NCBI GenBank assembly: GCA_963971285.1
Contig: OZ020249.1
Span: forward strand, 10,528,256-10,592,255
Length of the DNA stretch: 64,000 bases
Direction: 5' to 3'
From: Astropecten irregularis
Taxonomy: Eukaryota > Echinodermata > Asteroidea > Paxillosida > Astropectinidae
Shown here: in pieces, positions 44,244 through 54,857 of the stretch
Numbering within the stretch: the stretch's first letter is position 1
How the letters are laid out: the number at the start of each line of letters is the position of its first letter
Notes under the pieces: generated by a model
What the model saw: the letters and a program-made list of their open reading frames with translations, nothing else
Database searches by the model: none
Told to the model about the DNA's origin: nothing
Position numbers and translations under genes: made by a program

Positions 44244-45778
44244 TGTCTGGTTCCCAGAGTCAAGGGTATGTTAATGCATATGCATGCACCAGATCCTTGG
44301 TTTTCTTGCCAGACTATCAACAACTCACAGGAAACAATTGAATTGTATAACAAAAAGTGGAAAAATTACTTTATATAAGTTAACGCATGGTCCTCTCTTG
44401 CCATTGTCACCGACATTGACACTTGCAATCTGACGTCACTGTCATTGTCACTGCCATTGACATTGACACTAACACCCTATTATTGATTCTAGCTATTTCT
44501 AGCCTATTCTAGTCACTTGTCACCAGATCATTGACACTGTCATTGCCATTGCACAAGTTCATAAACAGCATTAGAGTGACACCAGGGGTGCAAAATTATG
44601 CCAAATGTAATACATGTAACCTTGCTGTACAATGCACAAGACAACAGTTAGTAATTATAAAATGTCGCCCTCTACAGGTTGTGCAAAGAGCAAATGGGTA
44701 AACCTTTTATTTGAAAAAGAACTTGCACAATAATTAGGGAGCCTATACTATTGCAATGAAACATTTGTTTATATGGCGATTTTCATAATTATAATTAATT
44801 GCTTTTGAATTTATGAACATCTCTTTAAAATAGTTCTTTATTGCCTAAGCATTCAATAAAATTAAGCCACCCCAGAGAGGAAGTACTGGTAATACACATT
44901 GCATAATCAGCTTTTCCTGACTGTCCGTTTGTAAGGTTTCGTGAAATAAATCTCCAAAAGTAAATATTATTTTAAATATTATTCATTGGAATGCAGTCCA
45001 AATTTGCAAATAAAAAGATAAATGGCCTGTTGTCTCAAGTAACTTCATGGAATCCGTCCTTTATTCATGTGGAAAGTGAACCAAGCATTCTTCAGACTTA
45101 ACTCAAGTCGGATTTTGCTCTCGCGTCGCTTACTATCAGTGAGCTGCTTGTCTAGTCTGCAGCTGCCTCGTGTCTATTTCGTGGGATCGCAAAACAGAGT
45201 TGATTGGCAAGTGAGGGCGCCCAATAACCAGTACAAAAAATCCGACTTGAGTCAAGTCTAAAAATTCTTCGGCAAAAGTGAACTTTGCCACCATTACTGG
45301 GAGCCAAAAACTTGTTGGGAATTCAAAAACAAGCATGGATTTAATGGATATTATATGACAGTTTTATTGATGGTGGAACTCAACCCCCAGTGGCTGCATA
45401 CGAGGAGAACCCACCCAGGTACTGTGAGCCTGTGTTTGGATTAGAACCAGGGACCTCAGAAGTGAAAGGTAAGACGATAAATTATACAACATTATTATAA
45501 TGTTTATAATGTTGTAATTTGTATTTGTAATGCCGGTTTACTCCTACACATTGACACCCTGTGTTCTACAAAAATAAATTTCCATTCCAAAACTACTTTC
45601 TACAACTGAGCAACCGCCCTTTCCTGTACTAAAATGTTCTAGTTTCTGGAATTTCGAATGTTGCCTTTACTGCGAAAACGAGTTAATCTAACCGGCATAT
45701 TAATTATTGTAGCCAATGTTTACGGTGCTTGTGCGCCGTTAACTGTCAGTTTAGTGCTAGCGTGTAAAGAGCGTAGTT

Positions 45779-46106
45779 TGCATACCGAAGCAGAAATCTT
45801 CACAGATTTGCCTATAACTTACATGATGTAAAGATGGTGACAGTAGAAACATACTGTTAAAATATTTCTGCCTGAAATGCTGTATTTACCCAGAAGAGAG
45901 TAAAACCAGTGACCAGAAGTATTTTAAAGATCAATAATAAAAGAGAAAAGACTTAAGAAATACTGTGGCTGTTTTTCTTTGTTTTCTCAAAAAGTGGGCA
46001 CCGTATGGGACTGTAATCTTCACAGATGACTGTTACTGTATCTTTTTTGATATTTTTGCCCTTGCATCTGTAAGTTTCTTTGACAAGAACCAAAAAATGA
46101 TATTAA
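45779..46106 (+). repeat. TTAA MITE family R1 in block B
   Basis: Duplicate of 32538-32872; small deletions at the GATC palindrome distinguish it. Confidence 0.65.
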
Positions 46107-47811
46107 GGCACTGAGATAAATTTCACAATCAACTTTGGTGTGTACTGTTATTGTCTGCTTTTTGCTTTTGCAAAACTCATGATTTGAACATTTCTGTGCT
46201 TTATACAAACAACCACTGTTGTGTTATTGATAATGTGAGTAATATCTGTAAAATTAACCCTGCAAACTATGTATTATAATAGCTGAATGACCGTACATGT
46301 ACATCCCATTAGGCCGGGGAAAAAATTATTGTGTTGCCCTCAGCGACTAAATGCCAAAACTTTGGGTCGGGATTTTTTTTTCTCCGAGTCCTAAAGTATC
46401 CCCATTTTTGACAGAAAATGTAAGATTTAGCAGTAAAAAAGCGTGTCTCCTCAAAACGACCCAAGACCCAAGCCCTGGTGACCATACATCCTATTCTTAA
46501 ATCTTTGAAAGTCGGCCCAAAAAAAGAAAAAAAAAACGACAGACCGACCGACCCAAAATTTTAATTTTTCCACTTGAGGGCAACACAACAATGTTTTTTT
46601 TCCGGCCTCATTCCATTATATCAAGCACAATTTTAAAATGGTTATAAAAACATATTATACAAATTATTTTGGTTATAATTATGGTTTTGCTTTGCAATGA
46701 TCATGTCCCAGATTCTGGGATTCATCACCCGTCTGGGGTCTGGATAAATACTTCTGGTAATAATACCGCAGTCTACTAAAATGACTGCTTTGGCTACTTT
46801 ACTCAAAGAATTAAATAAGTTCTATAAAAGATAATTGTAAGCAATGATTTAAGTCAGATGCAGGAAAGTGCATTTCCTGCAAACTAATAAGCTTCCTGGC
46901 AAGTACATGGTCTCTATAGGTGAAATAAGGTCATTATGTTATTAGCCACTAATTCCTCGAATCTGTGTTTCTGGTACATTGTGCATAATTTTACAATGGT
47001 GTAATGTGCTTCCAATTTAATATCTGGATCCGCAAATCTTAATATCTTCTGCCTGTATATTCTTTGACGCAGTACAAGTGTAATGTACAGTATTCAAATT
47101 TATTAAAATAAATTATTCTGGGTACATTGTATAACATTTCATGTCATTTTTCTTCGGTATTAGTAAATGTTGTTTCCGCCGTTAGTACTGTGTTCTGTAA
47201 AGGACACTGTCCTTTTTCCTCGTGTAGATAAATACACGTACGGGTTTACACTTCGAAAAAAGCGCATGCGTGATAGTGCCTCGTTTTGAAGTCGCGATTA
47301 AAACTGCCGAAGTGTAAACCCGTGTATTGTCTTCGACAATGGACGGGTTTACACTTCGAAAAGTGCGCATGCGTGGCAGTACCTCGTTTTGAAGTTGCGA
47401 TCAAAATCTAAGATGGCAGCCATGGTGTAAACCCGTGTATTATCCTCAGTTGTATAATAAACGCTTTTCAGCTTGTAGGCCTATAGGGCCTATAATTATG
47501 GATCACGGATATCGTATAAAAAAATTTGGACTCCCAATACCCACATTGTCACTGAAACCACAAGTTTCCATCTTGGAGGGCCAAATACAAAGGTAATACA
47601 AAGACGTGCTCACCATTGTTAGTTAAATCCGTCTGCCAACAATAGTTATCGCATTGTATCTGGCACGGTAAGATGGCCGCTAATGGCTTCAGTTGATACA
47701 AAAGCGTTGCAAGTCCAGATTTTTTGTCGTCCGTGATATGGATGCACAAATGATCCAGTTTGATGTTTCAAGGATGTGATCTGGTATGGATCCTGTTGGA
47801 TCTTTGGAGTT

Positions 47812-50214
47812 TCACATGTGGTCAGTGTCTGACATGGTTTGTCTTTGGGCGAAGTTGTGTAGCACAGATGCCAGGCTGACTATGAAGAAGACTGCAGCGA
47901 GAAGCCACCCTGTTAAGGTAACCGGCAAGGTGATGACACAAGCACTGTTCATCTCCTCAGTGTCTTCGACAACATCACCGTTGTCGATTGGAGATTTGTC
48001 GGTCGGTGGTCGATCGGTCGATGTTGCGCCTGATTCTGTGGATGGGTGTGTGTCCTTGGAGTCATCAAACTTGTGGATTGGAGATTTGTCGGTCGGTAGT
48101 CGATCGGTCGATGTTGCGCCTGATTCTGTGGATGGATATGTGTCCTTGGGATCATCAAACATGTGGATTGGAGATTTGTCGGTCGGTGGTCGATCGGTCG
48201 ATGTTGCGCCTGATTCTGTGGATGGGTGTGTGTCCTTGGAGTCATCAAACTTGTGGATTGAAGATTTGTCGGTCGGTAGTCGATCGGTGGATGTTGCGTC
48301 TGATTCTGTGGGTGGATGTGTGTCCCTGGGATCATCAAACTTGTGAATTGGAGATTTGTCAGTCGGTGGTCGATCTGTCGATGTTGCGCCTGATTCTGTG
48401 GATGGGTGTGTGTCCTTGGAGTCATCAAACTTGTGGATTGAAGATTTGTCGGTCGGTAGTCGATCGGTCGATGTTGCGCCTGATTCTGTGGATGGATATG
48501 TGTCCTCTGGATCATCAAACATGTGGATTGGAGATTTGTCGGTCGGTGGTCGATCGGTCGATGTTGCGCCTGATTCTGTGCATGGGTGAGTGTCCTTGGA
48601 GTCATCAAACTTGTGGATTGAAGATTTGTCGGTCGGTAGTCGATCGGTGGATGTTGCGTCTGATTCTGTGGGTGGATGTGTGTCCCTGGGATCATCAAAC
48701 TTGTGAATTGGAGATTTGTCAGTCGGTGGTCGATCTGTCGATGTTGCGCCTGATTCTGTGGATGGGTGTGTGTCCTTGGAGTCATCAAACTTGTGGATTG
48801 AAGATTTGTCGGTCGGTATTCGATCGGTGGATGTTGCGTCTGATTCTGTGGATGGATATGTGTCCTTGGGATCATCAAACATGTGGATTGGAGATTTGTC
48901 GGTCGGTGGTCGATCGGTCGATGTTGCGCCTGATTCTGTGGATGGGTGTGTGTCCTTGGAGTCATCAAACTTGTGGATTGAAGATTTGTCGGTCGGTAGT
49001 CGATCGGTGGATGTTGCGTCTGATTCTGTGGGTGGATGTGTGTCCCTGGGATCATCAAACTTGTGAATTGGAGATTTGTCAGTCGGTGGTCGATCTGTCG
49101 ATGTTGCGCCTGATTCTGTGGATGGGTGTGTGTCCTTGGAGTCATCAAACTTGTGGATTGAAGATTTGTCGGTCGGTAGTCGATCGGTGGATGTTGCGTC
49201 TGATTCTGTGGATGGATATGTGTCCTTGGGATCATCAAACTTGTGGATTGGAGGTTTGTCGGTCGGTAGTCGATCGGTGGATGTTGCGTCTGATTCTGTG
49301 GATGGATATGTGTCCTTGGGATCATCAAACTTGTGGATTGGAGGTTTGTCTGTCGGTAGTCGATCTGTGGATGTTGCGCCTGATTCTGTGGATGGATGTG
49401 TGTCCTTGGGATCATCAAACTTGTGGATTGCAGATTTGTCGGTCGGTGGTTGATCGATGTATGCTGCGGCTGACTCTATCGGTGGATTTGTCGACTTAAC
49501 TGCATGTGTGGTGCTGACTGATGGTGTCTTATCAGGACGGACCAGCAATAAGGCACTTTGCCTCTGCCTTGTTAATGAAACCGACCCTCGGACCACCTCG
49601 CACGCCACTCGGCTGCCGTTGTTTTCCATGTGTAGCTGCTCAAAGATGAGCCTCTTGTTCTTGTTCTTGAACTGAATGTTTCCGGATGCCTTTATTTCCG
49701 ACCAGTTGCCACTTGTAAACATGAACCAAGCGTGTGAGTTCTCTGTCGACTGTTGGTCGTATGAACAGCTGAAGGCAGCTTTATCACCTTGGAGTCTCCT
49801 CAGAGTCGATGGTTGGACGACCGTGTTGATCGGATCAACAACACTGAGTGCTCCCACTTGAGAGAATTCAGTCCGAGGAGAATCAGTGGGGACATATGAG
49901 AAGATAGAGCACTTGTAGTCTCCAGTATCATTTTGATCCACGTGTGGTATGTGTAAAGACCACTCTGGACCGTGTGATGAAATTTCATATGTACGCTTTT
50001 GAAGTGAGCTTTTACAATAAGAAATGAATTGCCCCCGTTCGTATATCCAGTAAAGCGGACGATTGTCTTCGCTCCTCCCGCACACCGTGACTTTGACCGT
50101 GCAGCTCAGTGTCACATTATCGCCTACTACAGCCAGGGTATCCTTGGGGCCCGCTGTGAAGAACCCCTCTCCACAAACCGATGCAGCAATCAAAATGACA
50201 CCAAACGCGAACAT
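47812..50214 (-). CDS. Ig receptor gene 3: expanded-stalk paralogue
   Basis: 800 residues from the ATG at 50214, equivalent to that of gene 1; the frame is open 14 codons further upstream. Same layout as gene 1: signal peptide, two Ig domains, stalk, transmembrane helix (about 757-781) and a short tail ending MSDTDHM. The stalk holds 16 units of 30 residues, so this ectodomain could stand much further from the membrane. Thr/Ser/Pro content suggests O-glycosylation. Ig2 differs from gene 1 at only a few positions, whereas Ig1 differs at about 23 of 93 residues plus a 2-residue gap. The tail ends early relative to gene 2 because of a frame change. No introns are apparent. Confidence 0.75.
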   Translation of the reverse strand: MFAFGVILIAASVCGEGFFTAGPKDTLAVVGDNVTLSCTVKVTVCGRSEDNRPLYWIYERGQFISYCKSSLQKRTYEISSHGPEWSLHIPHVDQNDTGDYKCSIFSYVPTDSPRTEFSQVGALSVVDPINTVVQPSTLRRLQGDKAAFSCSYDQQSTENSHAWFMFTSGNWSEIKASGNIQFKNKNKRLIFEQLHMENNGSRVACEVVRGSVSLTRQRQSALLLVRPDKTPSVSTTHAVKSTNPPIESAAAYIDQPPTDKSAIHKFDDPKDTHPSTESGATSTDRLPTDKPPIHKFDDPKDTYPSTESDATSTDRLPTDKPPIHKFDDPKDTYPSTESDATSTDRLPTDKSSIHKFDDSKDTHPSTESGATSTDRPPTDKSPIHKFDDPRDTHPPTESDATSTDRLPTDKSSIHKFDDSKDTHPSTESGATSTDRPPTDKSPIHMFDDPKDTYPSTESDATSTDRIPTDKSSIHKFDDSKDTHPSTESGATSTDRPPTDKSPIHKFDDPRDTHPPTESDATSTDRLPTDKSSIHKFDDSKDTHPCTESGATSTDRPPTDKSPIHMFDDPEDTYPSTESGATSTDRLPTDKSSIHKFDDSKDTHPSTESGATSTDRPPTDKSPIHKFDDPRDTHPPTESDATSTDRLPTDKSSIHKFDDSKDTHPSTESGATSTDRPPTDKSPIHMFDDPKDTYPSTESGATSTDRLPTDKSPIHKFDDSKDTHPSTESGATSTDRPPTDKSPIDNGDVVEDTEEMNSACVITLPVTLTGWLLAAVFFIVSLASVLHNFAQRQTMSDTDHM
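47986..49425 (-). repeat. Stalk minisatellite, sixteen 90-bp units with 360-bp higher-order period
   Basis: Exactly 1,440 bp with no frame-breaking indel. Units alternate between DSKDTHPSTES..RPP and a variable type (PRDTHPP.., PKDTYPS..). Units 5-8, 9-12 and 13-16, counted from the N-terminal side, repeat the same four-unit order, so the last rounds copied 360-bp blocks. Period divisible by three keeps five or more reading frames open, giving large spurious ORFs on both strands. Confidence 0.95.
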
Positions 50215-50321
50215 TGCGTCAGTTTTCCCTCGGAAAACAGTACAATTAAAACACAAATTGTTTGGTCAAACAATTGTGACTGACCCAAATTAGGAGCAGT
50301 TCGTGAGCTTGTGATCCAACG

Positions 50322-50327
50322 TTTATA
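50322..50327 (-). promoter_or_regulatory. Candidate TATA box of Ig gene 3
   Basis: TATAAA about 108 bp before the start codon, in the same position as in gene 1. Confidence 0.4.
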
Positions 50328-52218
50328 GATTTGAAAACGTTTGAGAAAGCAGATTGTAATTTCCGAAGCATAGACACCGACTGTAGGTTTGAGCGCCTGG
50401 TTAGATTGAAATAGTGAATAGTTCACTTGTGAGCTTGCAAGCAAACCCTATTGTGCTTGTACGTGGACTGATCACCCTTGCCAATATATTTGGCAAGAAC
50501 CAAGTAGTCATTGCATTGGGATATATTAATAGGCGGTCTTGGCACGGGCCTCCCTTTGCCTGGCAAAAAGTCTCCTCTAGTTGTTACATGGTGTTTCTTT
50601 TTCCTGACTCTTTCTTCCTTATAAAACGGAATAAACGGATCAATGGGAAGACATGAAGCAACATTCAGTACGTTTATCGTCGCCCAATCGCAGTTATTTG
50701 GCATGCAAACGCGGAAAATGTGTTAAAATTGAATGCACAATTGTTTCTCTGGTCTACATGTAGACTCGATTCCAAGTGGGACTTTGTCCTTGTTTGTTTA
50801 ACTCCGTATTGATTTGACTTGTTATTAGATTTTATACACCAGGAAAAAGTGAATTACATGCATTATTTTATTCAAATCTGCATATTGGACAACTATAGAC
50901 TATATATGCATACAATAATGGAGGAAGTTGGTTCAAATGTCAGTGTCAATTACTTCCGGTTCCATTTAAGTTAAACTATTTTGAACAATCTGCCACCGTA
51001 CACTGAGTTTCCTCCTCAAGAATAGATTTTCTCTTTGTTTTCTTCTATTTCTGAATGTTCTTACTGCTTTCAAATATCTAAATATTATATTATCGGTGCT
51101 ATGTGGAAATGTGGCGAAATTGTACTGAATGATACAATCAATCAATAACAAATAATCAATAGCCAATTGATTATTTCTTTAAGCCTTTTTAAGATTAAAA
51201 TATTCTCAAATGTGTGGCATTGTATGTATAAGAATTCAAAAATCCTAATTCCATTGCATTACCAAGGGAAACCTGGATGAACTTGATTGCATATTGGCCA
51301 TCGGACAAATTGTCATTCCCGTATTATAACAATTCCCTGAAATAACAAAGTAAAGGGTTGCTGTTTAAGTACGCGGGGGCTAATCAAACACATGACCATC
51401 TCTACTGGTACCCACTTACTCCAGGCGTATGCAAGGCATTTGTATAATTAAGAGGGTCCAGCTCCATTGTTCAATTGTTATTTGTTTAACCTAGGTGATT
51501 TAAAAAGATCTGTCGCAACCTTATTTTGTAAAGTCTGTCCCTAAACCATTATATGATCTTGCAGATAACAATGCATTGTCCTCGGAAAAGTATGTTACAA
51601 ATATTACAAAACATATTTGTGTTAAAGGGTTCCTGTGGTGCTTTTTTCAATCATGTTATTTTATTGCCTCCATGCAGAGAATATACTGACAGATACTGAA
51701 TGGCAAGTCTTATTTTGGTTTCAAAGCAACATTTGGTTTTCGTTTTTGAATGGCTTTACAAAATGGAGGATTTTGATGCATACTCGAACCAACAGCCAAA
51801 ATATAACGAAACAAAAAAAAATTTGAAAAGGCAAACTTCACAAACAGAACTGGTTTGGCAAAAGTTACACGTATAATATCGGATTTTGTGTTCAAACACC
51901 GATAAATACAAGCATGTCTTAATATTATGCAAAAATGACATGTCCACAATCGTGGCTGACATAACTGCAATAAGCACTAAAATGGAGTGCGAGAATAAAT
52001 ACTAAACTCAAAACAAAACAAATAACACAAACCATATAATTATGGTATAGTGGGACAGCTGAGACTAATACAGTTCATCTTCATCACATTTTAATCTGAG
52101 CACTAAAACCCTACAGTACATTCATACGTTTAACCGTGGCTATGAAACAGAGTTGAAACCGTTGAACCGATTAGTTGTAAAAATGAATAACAAAATGAAC
52201 ATTTCTTAAAAGTTAGCT

Positions 52219-52563
52219 TCAAGGTTGTATCACATTTTGGTAGCATACCGAAACAGAAATACTCACAGATTTGCCTCTAAATAACAGGGTACACTGTATA
52301 AAGAAGGTGATGGTAGAAACACACCGTTAACATATTTCGGGCAGAAATGTTTTCATCCATAAAAGAGTACAACCAATGACCAAAATAATTTTGGATCTTT
52401 TAAGGATCAAAACTAAATAATGTGGCCGTTTTTCACTGCTTTCTCAAAGAGTGGGCAGCGTATGGGACTGAAATTTTCACAGATGACTGTCACAGTATCT
52501 TCCTTGATATGTTTGCCCATGAATCTGTATTTCTTTGATAAAAACCAAAGTATGATATTACCT
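52219..52563 (+). repeat. TTAA MITE family R1
   Basis: From AAGGTTGTATCACATTTTGG to CCAAAGTATGATATTACC, same orientation as the reference copy. Confidence 0.65.
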
Positions 52564-53195
52564 AAAGGTAATCCTTGGAATAATCAATTTGGAAATAACC
52601 TCACTAACAAACTGCAATATTCCCTGTAAAGATGTCCAAATAAAGTATCAGAAATATGGAACTCAAAGGATTGGTTCACTTACCAAATGTAGCAGCATAA
52701 ATTGGCTGACTGGCCACTATAGATAGGCTGGTTGTTCACTACAAGAACTTACTATATAAGGTCATAAGACGTTCACTACAAGAACTCCTAAAGTCATAAG
52801 GTGTTCTCACTACATGTACATGAACTCAATACTATGCTGGCATGTACAGTGTACACATGGATGGCGTTCACTGTATGAACACAACAGGGCAAGTGCCCAC
52901 AACAATAGCACTGCCACACTACAGTGTGCACTCAAGCATACAAGTAGAGAATGCATACATATGCATTTACTCTTGCATACATTTTAGTCTTTACATAACA
53001 TGGAGTTCTTCATTATAATTTCATATTCAGATATTAATTTTAACTAATAATTCGTAATGTTAAGATTTTAGAGATTATACAACGAGAAAAAAAATCAATT
53101 TTGAGTAAATTCAGATGATAGACTAGACTACAAAACTAATTCTAATAATTGTGATAATTTCAAGGAACTTAGTATAAATCGCACAGCTTTGCCAC

Positions 53196-53361
53196 GAATA
53201 GCGCTCCGCACTAATGACGTCACAAAATCCCCGGATGTCAGACAAACATTGGCTCAAACACGTAGTGTGCGTGCACGCGTGCATCAACGCACGTGTGCAT
53301 GGTTGCAATGTTTGCCTGAGATCCGGTGCTATTTTTAGCGCAAGTGCGGAGTGCTATTAGT
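53196..53361. mobile_element. Palindromic MITE with AATAGCRCTCCGCAC ends
   Basis: GAATAGCGCTCCGCAC and GTGCGGAGTGCTATT are inverted, and inner GATGTCAGACAAACATTG mirrors CAATGTTTGCCTGAGATC. The core contains GTGCGTGCACGCGTGC. Confidence 0.6.
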
Positions 53362-54857
53362 TCCATGCAAACATGCTGCGAAATGCATACAGAAACCATT
53401 TTCAGTCTTGAAAATCAATGTTGAGAAATCATCCTCATGTCATCAACAATGTTATGTGTAACATAAATTTCAACTTCCTTAATAATTAACACTGCAAAAC
53501 AGGTTTTACACATTCTTAAATTAAAAAAAAAAATCACAGCAATGTCAAATTTTCAAATTGAAGGAACAATATTCTTGTTGCTATAGTTAACATGGTACAT
53601 ACAAAATAAAGAGAATAGACAATCATCACTCAAAAGGAATTAATTAAAGCATTTACATGTACTTCAACATTAGGAAAGTGCATAATACAGCATCAAGATT
53701 ATACATGACTTATGGCAACAATAATGTATCAAAGTGGTATATGTTAGAAATAATACAGGAAAGTTATCAGCAAGTGTGGATGATAGGAGCATAACTTGTA
53801 TCATAATGAGTGTTCACTGGGTCATTGCTGGTTGTTTAATATCCAGCCAACTTCACGTATGTACATGTGACTTGCTGTAACCACTAAAATAGTCTTCGGT
53901 CTAGTCTATTTAATATTATAAAGGTAAGCAAATTCGACATGTTTAAATAATGTCACACCCTTATACATGTTCATTGTGACACCTTGAATCTATAATAAAG
54001 AGAAAGGCACAAACAATCCATTGACATTTAATTAATTAAACAAAAATCAATCAAATCAAATCAGACGATAACATAAGGTAAAATCAATATAAAAGCAAAA
54101 CAAAACTTTCTGTCAAAAAAAGGACACTCAAACAAAAAGTTCAAATCATTTCTATAAAAGAAACTCATTTCCTTTACATATCAAACGAATAAGATTTTCG
54201 TCAAGTCGCAAGTATTTCTTGAAATAATATTAATGCTTATCTCGCGATTTGTGATTAATACATTGATCAACATATCTACATGTTGATGTTTGCCAAATGA
54301 TTTTATGCTGTCTGCCAATGAACAACAGACATGGGTCATCTTTGATAGCATTTGCTCATTCTGGTCACATCTTTTGTATATTTTCTTAATGATATTAATT
54401 TTTCAGCAACTGAAAATCCAAGCATCAACATGAACAGTATATACATTAATAAGGAGATGTTCCAAAAAATTCCGGTATGAGATTTATGAATAGGAATATC
54501 AAACTTAACATGAAATGTGAAAAGAATTATAATTTGATGGAACTGTGTAAATCACACGGCTTTCCCGAGAAGATCGTTGTTATCTTACTGCGAACGTGCG
54601 ACACACATAAAAAATGATTTGCTACAAATTAAGCTCTTAGTGAAAAATCATGTGCTCTGTCAGTCTGCGAATAATTGCCTGATAATATCCATAATATCTG
54701 GTCATATTTCACCACGCTTCACAATCCACAGGAAGCGTGATCCGGGTCTTAACCTGCCCGTCCTATCAGACATTTTCATTTGTTCATGAGTAGCTATACA
54801 TGTACTATAATGTCATTACTATACACATCAGCCTTATATACAATATAACATGCAGTA

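Larger units (their letters stand above)
44244..50860 (-). repeat. Segmental duplication block B (contains Ig gene 3)
   Basis: Paralogue of block A. Longer because of the stalk array (+1,260 bp) and lacking the R3 MITE. Left edge begins TGTCTGGTTCCCAGAGTCAA; right edge ends at CCAGGAAAAAGTGAATT, after which the flanks differ. Confidence 0.85.

Noticed and set aside
47986-49425. CRISPR-like regular repeats
   Set aside because: Units are contiguous 90-bp coding repeats without spacers, in an animal gene.
47949-49499. Large ORFs of ~500 codons on both strands across the Ig gene 3 stalk
   Set aside because: The 90-bp repeat is divisible by three, so any frame open in one unit stays open in all. 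Only the frame continuous with the signal peptide, Ig domains and membrane helix is coding.
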